The position numbers were made by a program, and so were the translations under genes. A DNA stretch of 64,000 bases from Gossypium raimondii (Eukaryota > Streptophyta > Magnoliopsida > Malvales > Malvaceae). The stretch's first letter is position 1. Each line of letters starts with the position of its first letter. The stretch spans positions 59,415,924 to 59,479,923 of the forward strand of contig NC_068570.1 in assembly GCF_025698545.1 (NCBI RefSeq), written 5' to 3'. The notes under the pieces are model-generated. The model made no database searches, had not been told where the DNA came from, and saw nothing but the letters and a program-made list of their open reading frames with translations. This document shows positions 9,903 to 21,901 of this stretch, one piece after another.

Positions 9903-12604
9903 TCAACTTTTGAAGATAGAAACATTTTTTGTGATGTCCCGTTTGTCATTCAACCTCATCATGTTATAAACCCAAGCACCCGACACTGCTCCGATGATCG
10001 GCGACGTAACGTATATCCATATTCCTTCGTAATGGTTCGACACAATTGCAGGTCCCAAGCTCCTTGCTGGGTTCATCGATGCTCCGGTGATCGGCCTATC
10101 CAGTAAGATATCGTAATATCATTAGTATGATGAGTGATGGATCTTAGAATTAAATTTTGGGAGACTTAACTAAATTTTTTTTAAAAATTAGGAGCTTTTA
10201 AAAAAAATGGGATCTAATTAAAATTTTAAAAATTTTGTGAAATTAATGAAAATTTCCCAAAAATTAAAAGAGATTAATTTATTTTCAAAAAAAATTAAAA
10301 GGCAAAATTTTCAACAAATTTAAAGGGAGAAATGAAATTTTCCAAAAAAAATTTGGGTTGTGAAATTGCACTTTGGCCCTCAAAATGAAAAATTTTCAAT
10401 TCAATCATCTTATAATAAAGAAATTATAAATTAATATATTGTAAAATTGCACTTTAGCCCCTTAAAAATGAAAAAATTATTTGTAGCCCCTTAAAAAATG
10501 ATGAAATTATAAATTAATACATAATGAACCTATATTTTGATCTATAAAAAGATTATAACAAAATCTAGGTCCTGCTAATTTTTTTTTTCCAGATTCCCCC
10601 CTAAAAACTCGAGACCCTTGCTAAAAATACTTTATGTAGAATGCTTAAGGAAAAAGCTCATACCCAGCAATCAATACATTAAGCAAAACGGTAGAGCCAA
10701 TGGCGAGTCCAGCAAGTTCTCCAATCTACATATAAAAACAAATGGTAAATGAAATAAATTACACCATTTCGGATTTTAAAAAGTTTAGTCATTTTGAGTT
10801 TAGTTTCGTTTCAAATTCGGGTTGTTTTGTATTTAAAGCAACTAAGTCTAGTTTATCTAAATTTAGGGTTTTTGAGTTCGGGTCAATTTAAAGTTCGGGT
10901 TGTTTCGAGTTTAGAATAATTAGGTCCAATTTATCCAGGTTTAGGGTTTTTGAGTTTGGGTCTTAAATTGTTGGCTTCTTATGATAAAATCAACTCGGGA
11001 CAAGTTTTCTGTATACATATAGGAATTGACCGGTTTCGATAAAAGAAATGGTATGGTGATAATGGGTTTAGCCTAAAAACTAATATTTTTTAAATCGAAT
11101 CGATAGTCAAACAGATCAAGTCACCAGGTCGATTAAAAATCATTAAAAAATAAATTAAAAATTAAAAACTTAGTCCTATTGACCGGTCGGATCTGGTTCA
11201 AACATCCTTGCTAAAAATGGATCACTCTACCGATTTGGTTTCGAATCTTAGCATTTTTATAATAAATAAAAGAAACCATAAGGTATAAGAAAAAAAAGTA
11301 TATACAAACTTACAGCTCTATTATCAGTACCAACACCGGAGACAACAAACATAAGGTAAAAAGTGATAATAAACTCTATCACAAACGCCTGCAAATCCGA
11401 CCCTTGCGGTGTTGTTCCGCTGAATACATCATCCGGCCCGTTAAACAAAAGCCGAAGTGTCCCAGCTGCCATCGTCGATCCAACAACTTGAGCCGATATA
11501 TAAAACGGCACCTAATATAACAAAAAACCAAATATCAAATATCAACCATTGGATATGTATGTATGTACAATGGCGAATCTAACGGGGGCATACGGAGGCT
11601 TGAATGCTTGATCCCCAAAAATGAAAAAAAAAAAAATTTAATTCATTTTTCTTATAAATAAAGAATATATAAATTAATATATAGTAAAAATACATTTTAG
11701 CCCCTTAAAAATGAAAAAAATTATGTCTAGTCCCTTAAAAAATGATGAAATTATAAATCAGTACATAATAAATTTATATTTTGATCCATGAAAAAATTAT
11801 AATTAAATTTCTGCCCCTATGCATGAATGATTGATTGCAGCACATGCCTGTTTGAGAGGGAAGGTTTTGCAAGTAGCAAAAGCAATGGTGACTGCTGGGT
11901 TAAAATGAGCACCCGAGATATGTCTCAGTGAGTAGACCAACACCATTACAGCTAATCCCCATACTATGGCTATCCCTGGATTTGTAAGCACTTTGTCATT
12001 GTTTGTATTCACTACCACCGCTGCACAACCTGCAAATATTAGGAAATATGTGCCTAATACCTCACCCATTACCTGCAAAATTATAAAAAAAAAAAAAAAA
12101 AATCTTCATTCATTCATACATACATACTGTTGAGGGGCATTGATTTTTTCGGGAGAAGCCTTCCATCATATAGTCAATCGATCCCTCAATAATCGAAAGT
12201 ATTCTGTCAACAGTCAACATGTAGTGAATGGCTGCCTTGAGAACCTAGTTCACAGAGCCGGGATCACCTCAGCTATACATAGACGCACAGCCACCCACCC
12301 CACCGAGGGCAAAACGTGGGCTCACATCCCCTTAACGGGTGGCCATGTGCCCACGTACAGTCAAGGTACTCCCAGCTTTGTAAACCAGGTCCTCAAGATG
12401 CTTTGAAGACTTCTCTCGAAAGGTATAACCCCTCCAATATATACATATATACATACATACATACATCACCTTTTGCATGAAAGGTATGGAGAAGACCATT
12501 TCAGAATCTTTGTTTTTGGCTGATGGGGGATGATTGTTACTATCGGGTTCATCATAAACATTGAGAACCACATGATTTTCATCGCCACTACAAATTTCGT
12601 TCAT
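9903..12604 (-). CDS. NIP1: NIP-subfamily aquaporin/metalloid channel (5 exons)
   Basis: On the minus strand the exons are 12604-12470, 12072-11848, 11511-11314, 10725-10664 and 10095-9903, giving 270 residues, normal for a NOD26-like intrinsic protein. Both pore motifs are intact: HFNPAVT (NPA at 103-105) and MNPARS (NPA at 215-217, Arg218). The probable selectivity filter is Trp83, Ile195, Ala212 and Arg218, the NIP subgroup I pattern associated with glycerol, lactic acid and arsenite/antimonite permeability. Six membrane spans are readable; the N-terminus is cytosolic and acidic. Introns 1, 3 and 4 are GT-AG. Intron 2 keeps the conserved FPLKQ-VPFY reading only if it starts with GC (CAG|GCATGT, 11847-11846) and ends at the AG at 11513-11512. 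Recalled synteny points to At4g18910 (NIP1;2). Confidence 0.93.
10140..10620. repeat. Dispersed non-coding repeat in NIP intron 4
   Basis: Matches the family described at 5815-6327: two rounds of phrases like 'attgcactttagcccc' and 'aaaaatgatgaaattataaattaata', then a C-rich end 'gattcccccctaa'. No coding content is seen. Confidence 0.5.
11575..11820. repeat. Dispersed non-coding repeat in NIP intron 2, next to the GC donor
   Basis: Same family as in intron 4. It begins near 'ggcgaatctaacgggggc' and ends at 'ctgcccctatg' ~11821, only about 25 bp from the non-canonical donor of exon 2. Confidence 0.5.
12128..12436. mobile_element. GC-rich insertion in NIP intron 1, possible solo LTR/TRIM
   Basis: This ~309-bp block is much richer in GC than the intron around it. 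It starts TGTTGAGGGG and ends CCCCTCCA, which are TG...CA termini forming a short imperfect inverted repeat. It sits in a run of CATA/TATA microsatellite, so a target duplication cannot be read. It contains no coding domain. Confidence 0.45.
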
Positions 12605-12714
12605 GGTTGCTAACTTCTGTTGGATAATAAAAACAAAGAAAATTGGAGACACAAAATGCTTTTGTTCTTCGACAACAATTTAAAGGGCAACCTAAAAAGT
12701 TATTAAAAAGAAGG

Positions 12715-12715
<1 letters not shown>

Positions 12716-12757
<42 letters not shown>
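12716..12757. repeat. (TA)21 microsatellite at the NIP core promoter
   Basis: 42 bp of pure TA lie 112-153 bp upstream (minus-strand sense) of the NIP start codon. No other TATA box is apparent at a suitable distance, so this tract may supply it. Confidence 0.8.
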
Positions 12758-12759
<2 letters not shown>

Positions 12760-13418
12760 ATTTTGTAGATTAACAGTACCATTGACCATTCAACTTTGTT
12801 GTTGTAGTTACATATGAGATTATCTGATTATTATCTAAATCCGAATTTATTTTAAAAAATTCAAATTCAGTTAAATTATTATCGAGTCAAACTTAAATAA
12901 TTTTATCTATCAAGTGATTCATATTTGAGTATTCCATTGCTTGATTTTAGGATTTATAAAACAACTCGAGGGGTGGCATGCAAGAGTCCTTAGCTCTTAA
13001 AATGGTATAATTTTATTTCAACTCTTCGAAAAATTTTATGCCGAACTAATTAGATTCTGACCTTATTTGAACTGTAATACGGGGAATAGAATTTTTTTCT
13101 TAATTTTCGAGATCAAATTAGAAGCGAATTTTTACGAATTCAAATATTATGATTCATCAAACATGGACTGTTCCAAGGCGGCTTCAATTAAAATACATGT
13201 GAAACAAAAAAGCATGTGATCATCTCATCTAATTATTACAAGGAAAAAAACATGTTTTTTTATTATTATTAATCTTAATCTTATCTAATTTTATTAAGAT
13301 TTGAAAAGTAAAATTTCCTTTTTTGTGTTTCTTCACATGATAATGAAGTTATTTTTGCCTTTATTTTCTGTTTGCTTTTCTGGTTCTCATAATTTAGATG
13401 TAATAATATAAGAGATTG

Positions 13419-13554
13419 AGAATCCCGCGTGTTGGCCTGATGGCCAGGATGTTTACCGCTCCAAATATGGTTTAGGTTCGTGTCGTGTTAGTCATGTTGT
13501 TGTTAGAGTTTTACCCTCCTCTTGTAATTCATCATGTAATTCACCGAAAAGTAA
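13419..13554 (+). mobile_element. tRNA-derived SINE (family 2) with 18-bp target duplication
   Basis: A box TGGCCTGATGG (~13434) and B box GGTTCGTGTC (~13475) sit in a 136-bp unit. The flanks are perfect 18-bp direct repeats, TAATAATATAAGAGATTG, at 13401-13418 and 13555-13572. This is the signature of LINE-machinery retroposition. The perfect duplication implies a fairly recent insertion. Confidence 0.85.
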
Positions 13555-14746
13555 TAATAATATAAGAGATTGGTCCATTATGATGGTTAGACTTGTAAAA
13601 GTTGAGTTTGGTTTTATAAGGAATTGAAGTTTTACAAATATTTTTATTATTTGGTTAAATTTTGCTATTACTCATTCTATTAGGTTTAAGTTGTGGATGA
13701 ATTACTATTGAGATTTGACTGTGACTTGCTCCAAAAATGTTGGTAGCATCCCGGGTAATGTTTATTAAGTTGTTGATTTAATGGAGTGACATTTTGTACT
13801 GGCTCAACTCCCGCTAACTCAGCAAACAACTCAACTGGTTCAACGTTATCAAACGAGCAATGCAGTGTGATCATAGCCTCCACATCGTCATCCTCTACAA
13901 GTTGCATCTCCTTATATTTACACGGATTTGACGAAACTGAAAATTTGTAGAATAGTTTGGACATCCTCCTTTGAGGCTCCAACAACGCCAAGCGATTTTC
14001 GCACCAATCTATTGTTTGATTTCATCAAGTTTTACACCCATGTTAAACCACGTTCTCAAATAAACAACCAACTTTTGTATGGTAAATTATCCCATCAAAA
14101 TGGACGTATACGAGAGTTAGTTATTCATCTTGTACACTAAATATGTAAAATAAATTAAAAATAAAAAAAATATTTTAATTGTTAATAAAACAATTCATAC
14201 CATTTTAAAACAATAAAAAACCTTGAAATTATCAATATAATTTGCATGTAAAACTAGAAATCATTATCAATATATAGCCACTTAATTATACATAATAGTA
14301 AAATAAAATGAAATTACATAAAAAAATAATTACAAACTAACATTATCAACTCAAACTTGATTTTTCATAAATGAAAAGCAAATACTCTTAATCTTCAATC
14401 TTGATTTCGAATAGCTTTAGAAACCGAAGTTTGAGACTTTTGTCATTGTTTCAAACTCAAGATTTATCTCATTTAACTTTAACGATTCAAGTTTTCCCCC
14501 TCTCGTTTTATTTCAAAACCGATAAATAATAACAGATTTGTTTTTCTTGTTGGGGAGCGGGTTTAAAATAAAAATTTGGTGCGACCACCCTATCAAGTGG
14601 CATCACGGTTGCGATTTGACTCACCGGCTCACAACCTAACATGCCAACTTTTTTTTTTTTTTGAATTAGTGTCACCAATATTTTAGGTGGCATTATGTAC
14701 AATAAATTCCAATTGTTTCAAACTTTCTATTTTTGAAATGAGTATA

Positions 14747-15280
14747 TTTAGGGGTGTTCAAATTTCGGTTAAAACCGAATTAACTAGTCGAACTGATCTA
14801 ATTCGATTAATCGGTCGGTGGCCGAACTTAGTTCGGTCGGAGGTCGGTTGATGATTTTTCGAAATTTCGGTTATCGATTAATTCGATTCAAAATCGGATA
14901 ATTAATCGAACTTACTAATTAATATTATGTGTTAATTATGTGTTAATTTCAAGACTTAGGTAGTGTTTTTAATTATCTAGTATTCAAGACATAATATTTT
15001 GGTTAATTTGATTAATTCGGTTAACTTTCAAAACAAAAACATATATTTCAGTTAATTTCAATGTATTTTTTTATATGTTTTATACTTATTTTAATCAAAA
15101 CAAAAAAAAAACATATAAATTTCGGTCAATTCGATTAACTGATCGAATTAACCGAAATATTTCGGTTCGATTAATTTTTTTTGAAAAAATTTCGATTCTA
15201 TTAACAATTAAAAGATTATACAATTCAGTCAATTCGATTAATGCCAATTCGATTCGGCTGACCATTTGAACACCCCTAAA
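14747..15280. mobile_element. MITE, GGGGTGTTCAAAT family
   Basis: Perfect 17-bp terminal inverted repeats, TTTAGGGGTGTTCAAAT at the left and ATTTGAACACCCCTAAA at the right. The interior is rich in TTCGGTTAA/TTCGATTAA words. ATATTTA occurs on both sides (14744-14750 and 15282-15288), a possible target duplication. Relatives are at 61827-62270, 32971-33478 and 30014-30528. No ORF lies inside it. Confidence 0.8.
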
Positions 15281-16210
15281 CATATTTACGGAATCCCCAT
15301 TAATAGAATTAAATCTTATTCCATAGTATTTATATAAGATTCTTCTTTCTTATTCTTAAGTAAATCCCCGAGAGAACTTAGTTGATCCAAAAATTCAATT
15401 ATTCTTCCGGCTTTTCAACACATAATATTTCAAGCAGTACGAGTGAAATCTACCAATACGAGTTGATACCGATACCGACTAAAATTTATATCGAAATGGA
15501 ACCTAAATTTTCTTGTTTCGGTTTTCGAGACATTTAGACTGATACGGAATTGACTCCCATGCTATAAAACCCTAAGAAAAGGTGCTCCTTACTCTAGCCA
15601 TAGCACCGTTATTTTCTTTCTTGAACTCCAATATGCACCATATGGAAAGTGTGAGATATGATTCGGGGTGGAGTCCTGCTGTCAAGCTTGAGCTCGACTT
15701 AAAATTTGGAATTCGATATTTAACTTAAGCTCGATTGAACATTTTTTTAAAGCTTAAACTCGGTTTGAAATATAATTGAATTATTCGAGTCTGAGCTTGA
15801 TTAAGTTTATTTATCAATTTTTGTACTCAAACTCGGTATATATTAAGAGTAATATCGAATTTAATAATATAAAAATATAAAAAAAAAACTTGATAAGATT
15901 CGTAAACTGTTCGAGTCAAGTATTACCAAATTTGAATTCTACAACATCAATGGCTACATAGATCTAAAGAAACATCACAAGCCAAAAAGACTTGAAATCA
16001 GGCTCTAAAGCAAAGTTGTAAGAGAATTCTATTAAGTGTAGAACAGCTTTTAAACCCCCCAAAATTCATCAAATTTCCACTAAAATCCCCCAAATTTTAA
16101 ATCAATTCAAAAGCATCCACATAAAATCACCAAATCAAACAGTACAAAAATTTCAAAAAACATATCATAAATCAGATCAAATTCATTCACAAATAAACTA
16201 GAATCGAATA

Positions 16211-16543
16211 TCAATTACAAAGAAAAACCTGTTGAGGCAATCGCCAAGCTTCAGCTTTTTTAAAGCACATATCATCAAGAGCTTCACTACGACACCATCG
16301 ACACTTTGGGTTTTGTAAACACTGAGATCTCGACACCATTTCGCCACAATTAGGGATCTGGTTCATCTTCTTGTTCCTTTGAGAAGCTAACACAATACGG
16401 CGCCGTAAAGAGATTGATGGGTCTTTGCCATTGATGATGATGGTGTCGATTGATGATGATAATGAGGGTTGGGTTAGAGTTGATAATAGAAGGAAAATAA
16501 TTGGGAAAAAGAGGGGAATTTTAGAGCTTGGTTTGGTTTCCAT
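16211..16543 (-). CDS. Small secreted six-cysteine protein, function unknown
   Basis: A single-exon frame encodes 110 residues starting at the first ATG. Residues 1-30 form a strong signal peptide (basic start, then a long hydrophobic FFPIIFLLLSTL stretch). The middle is basic (LRRRIVLASQRNKK), followed by a compact C-terminal module with six cysteines (C66, C75, C81, C84, C93, C109) and the core NPKCRWCRSEALDDMCF. The spacing recalls a PSI-like cysteine module, and I have the impression of a conserved plant family ending in EAWRLPxQVFxC, but I cannot name it. The protein is likely secreted or luminal. A GT just after CCTCAACAG could act as a splice donor and change the last residues. No function is proposed. 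Confidence 0.75.
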   Translation of the reverse strand: METKPSSKIPLFFPIIFLLLSTLTQPSLSSSIDTIIINGKDPSISLRRRIVLASQRNKKMNQIPNCGEMVSRSQCLQNPKCRWCRSEALDDMCFKKAEAWRLPQQVFLCN

Positions 16544-17182
16544 GGCCGAGATTCAAGGCAAATTTGGGTGCTTTGAAAACAAAAAAAGATGTCTTTTTGA
16601 GGGACTTTTTTTTTTTTAATTATTTGTCTGAATCTTGGAAGTTTGATCCTTTGGGTGTTTAGAATTTGGTGGATTTCTATTAGAGGTCCCTATATTATAG
16701 GAAGCTGATCAAATTAGTTTCTTTACTAATAAGTGATTTAATTTATAGCCCCTTTGGATGGGCGTTTACTTCTAGGGGTGAAGGTAGAAAATTTTTTTAG
16801 GGGAGAAGAAATTAAATTTTAATTTTTATGATAGTAAAAATGTAATTTTATTATTAGAATAGCCTATATTTTTATAATTTTTAAAGGATTAAATTAAATT
16901 TTTATCATTTTTAGAGGGCTAAAGTGTAATTTTAATTTTATTAATATAATTTTTTTTAAAATTTAAAGGGCCTAAATGAAAAATTTTCTATTTTAAGGGG
17001 GTCGGGGCCCCTGCCACCCCCTAGTTACACTCCTACCTTCAATTTATTGTATTTAGCTTCTTTTTTTGTCTCACACTATAGTATCGCATCTCACCGCCAC
17101 ACCTATTTTTACACTAACCGCAGGCAACCGCACCACCCATCTAATCTAAAGGGGCCCTTAGTCATTTTACTGTTAAAAAAAT

Positions 17183-17507
17183 GGTAAACTATATTAGTAT
17201 TCACTCAGCTATTTTTTTTTCTTTTTTTGGTCACACAATTATGAAAAGTTGTAAAACGGTCATTCAACTATGATTTTTTTCTTTTTCGTCACTCAATTAT
17301 GAAAAGTTACAAAATAGTCACCCAAATTCAACTTTGTCTTTTTTATCACCAATTGACTTACGAGAAGGAAATACCAAAAGTCCAAGATAGTTGGGTGACC
17401 AAAAAAGATAAAATTGAATAGTTGAGTGATTATTTTGTAACATTTCATACTTTGGTGACCAAAAAAGAAAAAAATCATAATTGAGTGACTACTAATATAG
17501 TTTACCC
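17183..17507. mobile_element. Hairpin MITE with near-perfect 9-bp target duplication
   Basis: GGTAAACTATATTAGTATTC at the left matches the reverse complement of the right end (GGTAAACTATATTAGTAGTC). The arms continue imperfectly through GGTCACnnAA motifs over most of the 325 bp. Flanks are TAAAAAAAT on the left and TAAAAGAAT on the right, a 9-bp duplication with one change, which fits Mutator-type insertion. Confidence 0.7.
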
Positions 17508-17779
17508 TAAAAGAATCAAATAATGTCAAATCATAATATAATTAACATTAACCAATTAAAAGATATCATTTACAGTTTAATAAAATTAATATTTTAAAGT
17601 TTTATGATTCGTAAATAAAATATTTTATTTGTAATTGAACTGCAATTGAAAATATAATTTTCAAGACATTTTTATCCGTAAATGTTAACATTGTTACAAC
17701 TTAAACTTATTTGAATTTTTAAGAATATAGGGATGAAATTTATCCATTTATTACTAAAAGACAGATTTGATATAAAAAG

Positions 17780-18270
17780 TTAAATTACATATAAAATCAC
17801 TAAACTATTAATAAATTTATATTTTAATTATTTAATTTTAAAAAATTACAAAATGGTCCTTTTTAACTTGGAGTGGAGAATTGGGAAAGAGAAGGGAATT
17901 TTGAGGTGAATTTTTTTATTTGTCTGAATCTTGCAAGTTTGATCCTTTGGGTGTTAAGAATTTTGGGTAAATTGCATTCAAGGTTATTAAAACTACTTAT
18001 AAATCTACGTTTTGGTCATTCAACTTTTAAAAGGTACAAATGGTCACTGAATTATTTGAAAGTTTTCATTTAAGTTATCAGGTTGTTAAATTGCATTCTT
18101 TGTTTGCATCGCCTACACCAATCAAAAGTTGTGTTCTCATTCTCTTTTATGGTTTAGTTTTTTTTTTTTATGAAACAACTTTGAACGTTACAAACCTATG
18201 AACCAAAATTTAAACAGTTTTCTTCTTCGACCTCCGACACTAACTGGCAAATCAACTTCGATCTAAGGTA
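17780..18270. mobile_element. Foldback element (GTCACTGAA family), degenerate copy
   Basis: Shares its left arm and interior with 46135-46670 and 63612-64000: 'aatggtcactgaattatttg', 'tttcatttaagttatc', 'catcgcctacaccaatc', 'gaaacaactttgaacgt', 'cgatctaaggtatgttctt'. The right arm is not clearly retained. Confidence 0.55.
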
Positions 18271-18787
18271 TGTTCTTTTACTTGTTGATGGGTATTTAAT
18301 CTTTCTGCGTACAATTGTTAATTTAATCTATATTCTCCAATTGGATCACTCTAAGTCCTTATACTTTTCAAACTATGAAATTTCAATATTCACACATCAG
18401 AATTTGGAAATAGCAGAACTTAACTTAATGAATTTAACAATTATTGTTTGGTGATGACTGATTTTAAAATTTGAAAAGCATAGGGACTAAATCCACATAT
18501 TTTGTAAAACACAGGTATTAATAACAAAGTTTAACCTAAAATATTCATATATTTGTGTAAATTGTCATTTAGATGCTGCCTGCAAACGTAACATCGAAAA
18601 GAAAGAACTTCAAGTTTTGAAGGCAGCTTTCAATGAATTTAATGAATTAATTTATAATATTTCTCTTATAAATAAGCTTAATCTTTTCTTCTTCTTTCGC
18701 TTCAATTACTGTTTTTCACTGTAAATAATTTATTCTTCCTACCCTTCATTTGCTAAATTAATTTTTAATTTAATTCAATCACTTCAA

Positions 18788-21688
18788 ATGGAAGGCTCCA
18801 ATCAAAATTCGGGCTTTGATTCTAGGATTTCTTCTCTTTCCCTAACCGATGATACAGTTAATCGGAGCTCCAACTCGGTAAGTCTTTGAAATTGTTTCGA
18901 TTTTTATTGAATTAATCGTATAATCATTGAATTTAGAAAGTTAGGGTTCTTAATTTTGATTTTGAGTTTTCCTGCTCCCTTTTGATCTTTTGAATTATGG
19001 GTTTATATTAATTGTTAATTTCATACTCGTCAATTAAAAAAATGCATTTCCCCCTTAAAATTCAAAGTTTTGGGGATTTTTATGATTTGAGTTTTTTACA
19101 AATATTTGCTTGTTTCCCATTCATGTTGATGTTAGGGTTTTGAGAGTGAAGTAGAAAGTTGGGGTTTTAAATTTTGGTTTTGTTTTCCTGCGCCCTTTTG
19201 ATCTTTTGAATTATGGGTCTGTTTTTATTGTTAATTTCATGTTCATTATCAATAAAAAATGCTTTTTTTCCCCTTGAAAATTCAAAGTTTTGGGGATTTT
19301 TCTGATTAGGGTATTCTAATGTTAATATTAGGGTTTTGATAATCAAGGAGTTAATGTTTATGGAGAATATGATAATGGGTTATCAATGCCAACCAACACT
19401 ATGGAGGACTTGAATGATGAAAAAGAAAAAGAACCAAGGACCAGCCATCAAAAAATGGGAAAATACTTCTTCTACGACTCTCCCCTTGTTGAGGATACCG
19501 GAGTATGGATACCGGTCTCGGTTCCTCCAATGCTCGAAAGCGATCACGAACAATGGGCCAAAGGTTTTCATTCCAATGGAGGTTATTTCCCTGAAGGTGA
19601 CATGGGGTGGGGTGAGTTTTTGAGTGAAGAGAAGGAGTTGACTATGTGGGATGTGATTGTCGAGATGATACTTGCCGCCCGTGGGAAAGTCAACGCTTTA
19701 GCTTCTGGTGATATTCAACGATGTGGAGTTTCGTGGTTATCGAGTCATTTGCTTGAGCAAGCTTGGCAAGAGATGGCTCAGACGCTAAACGAAGTGAATT
19801 TAGGTAACGTGAAGGAAATTCTCGATGCAGAACCGCCAAAGTGGTTGGCTGACAGTGCGGCTTCCTCTTGTATGCTGTGTGGTGTGAGGTTTCACCCGAT
19901 CATGTGTTCAAGACACCATTGTAGGTTTTGTGGAGGAATATTTTGTGGTGAGTGTTCTAAAGGAAGGAGTTTAATGCCCCAAAAGTTTCGTGTAACAGAC
20001 CCGCAACGTGTCTGCGATGTATGCTGTGTGCGGCTTGAATCAGTCCAGCCATACTTGATGGACCAGGTTAGTAATGCTGCTCAGCTGCCAGCACACGATT
20101 TGACCGACTTGAGTACTTTGAGATCTTGGGTTAATTTTCCCTGGGGACAGTCCATGGAACATGAAATTTATAAGGCAACAAATACGATTCGGGGTTACAT
20201 TACTAAGGTAAGAATCGAGCTTTGAGGTTTACATTTCATTGATTAATCGTTAACTAGTAAACCTTTATTGTTCATTTTCGTACTTGGAATTCTCATTGAA
20301 GTTATACATAGCTTTTCTGAATTCTTACCGTTTTCTCTTTCACCGGACAGGTTGGTACATTGAAACCTGAGAAATCCATTCCCGATTCCATTCTCCGAGA
20401 TGCAAAAGGCCTTGCCATAATCTCTGTTATGAAAGTCGGTGTCATGGTTACATACAATATCGGCACAGGACTTGTGATTGCTCGTAGAGAGGACGACTCC
20501 TGGTCTCCACCCTCTGCCATTTCCTCATTCGGTTTGGGATGGGGAGCTCAGGTAGTTTTCTATCATATCTTAAACCGATTGAATATATTATGGAACAAAA
20601 TCAACTGGGATATGTGTATAGTGGATGCAACGAGCCTATCTCCTGAAGTTAAATCGTTTTTCACTATCTTTCCTAACTATTAAGGGTTACATCTGCAGGC
20701 TGGGGGAGAATTGACCGATTTTATTATAATCTTGAGAACAAATGATGCTGTTAAGACTTTTAGCGGCAATGCACATCTTTCTATTGGAGCTGGTGTAAGT
20801 GCTGCCGTTGGTATTGTTGGACGGACTGTAGAAGCAGATGTACGAGCCGGCGATGGTGGTTATGCTGCTTGTTATACATACAGCTGTAGTAAAGGTATCG
20901 TCTCATCCTCTCCTTTTAAACATAATCGAAATTGGTTTGGTTGCATATTTGTCTTAGTGATCTTTTAGGACCTGTCATGGTATCATGTCAAATATCAACA
21001 TAAATAATGTTGTCTATCAGCTATATGACGAAAAAAGTACCATGGAGACCCATGTACTAGGAATCGGATTGCATTTTGCCCTCCCTAAAAAAATAGTCAA
21101 ATTAATCCTTGTATGTTAGATCAAAGAGTAAACTGGTCCTTCTATTGAAAATTTCATCTATTCCTACGGTTAAAAACTGATCTTTTATATTAGCATGATG
21201 TACATGTGGTACATCATATGTCTCATCATATGTCATTATTTAGTTAATCCATCTTACACGCCAGTTTTTAACTGCATAAATGGATAAATTTTAAACAGAA
21301 AGGACAAATTTGCTCTTTGATTTAACTTACAAGGACTAATATGCCCATTTTTTGAGTTGAAGGAGCAAAATTCAAACTTACTCTTAGTACAAGGACTTTC
21401 ATAATACTGTTATCAACCGTTGACTTGAACTCTTTTAATCTCGCACGGTTGTCTAAAGTTCAAGATCAATGATTGCATCGTTAAGTATAGTCAGTTAAAT
21501 ATGTAGGTGCTTTTGTTGGATGTTCACTCAAAGGGACTGTTGTTACAACACGGGGACGAGAGAATGCCCGATTTTACGGCAGCCAGTCAATAACTGCAAC
21601 CGATATACTTCTCGGGTCCATGCCTCGGCCACCTGCCGCCGCCATTCTTTACCGTGCGCTTTCTGATCTATATAACACACTAAGTTAA
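18788..21688 (+). CDS. FYVE zinc-finger + SYLF (Ysc84-type) lipid-binding protein (5 exons)
   Basis: Exons are 18788-18877, 19332-20207, 20351-20551, 20699-20894 and 21507-21688. All introns are GT-AG and the protein is 514 residues. Exon 2 begins at the AG before 19332, the only nearby acceptor that keeps phase 0. A FYVE finger spans ~200-265, with WLAD, CMLC, the basic core SRHHCR, CGGIFCGEC and RVCDVC. This fold binds phosphatidylinositol 3-phosphate on endosomes. A SYLF domain follows (~293-510; SILRDAKGLAIISVMKVG, SFGLGWGAQ, VGRTVEADVRAG, GCSLKGTVV), known in Ysc84/SH3YL1 for phosphoinositide and actin binding. The protein probably links endosomal membranes to actin or trafficking; this is inferred from the domains. 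Recalled synteny and layout match At1g29800. Intron 4 carries a MITE. Confidence 0.93.
21033..21409. mobile_element. MITE in FYVE intron 4
   Basis: Left 'aaagtaccatggagaccc' and right 'gtacaaggactttcataata' form an imperfect inverted repeat. The two halves ('gatcaaagagtaaactggtcc' type left, 'ggacaaatttgctctttgat' right) also pair. Same family as ~60-232 (half), 22265-22480 + 22855-22950 (split) and 25790-26095. Confidence 0.65.
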
Positions 21689-21866
21689 GTGCCAGAAGTC
21701 GGAAATCAAACTAATCGCTTTGGTATTCGATATAAAGAAGAGACAATGGAGCATGAACCTTGGTATCATATGTACATTCTCTGCAAATGACCTATCATTC
21801 TTTGCCTGTTTAAAAGTTTATATTGATGGATTGTTGTATGGGGGTTCTTGGTCTTTCGAAAGGGAA

Positions 21867-21901
21867 GGACCCGGACCCGGACCCGGACCCAGACCCGAAC
21901 C
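21867..21901. repeat. Hexanucleotide repeat (GGACCC)4 plus degenerate units
   Basis: Four perfect GGACCC units are followed by AGACCC and GAACC. They lie ~180 bp after the FYVE stop codon and may fall in its 3' UTR. Each strand reads open across the repeat, but the small frames there have no domain. Confidence 0.75.

Larger units (their letters stand above)
12758..16210. other. Intergenic region, NIP promoter side to the small secreted gene
   Basis: Contains a SINE with long target duplications (13419-13554), an inverted-repeat element (14747-15280), GAGCTCGA-type repeat at ~15680-15935 and AT-rich DNA. A conceptual 101-residue frame at 13686-13991 (-) and its neighbours have no recognisable domain and low-complexity composition; I do not call them genes. 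The last ~150 bp are the 3' UTR region of the gene ending at 16211. Confidence 0.4.
16544..18787. other. Divergent promoter region between the small secreted gene and the FYVE gene
   Basis: Non-coding. Holds a dispersed repeat at ~16770-17030 ending 'gtcggggcccctgccacccc', a hairpin MITE at 17183-17507 and a degenerate copy of the foldback family at ~17780-18270. About 250 bp before 18788 are CT-rich and leader-like. Confidence 0.4.

Noticed and set aside
13686-13991. 101-codon minus-strand frame
   Set aside because: Low-complexity composition, no domain, no promoter or splice context; sits in repeat-rich intergenic DNA.
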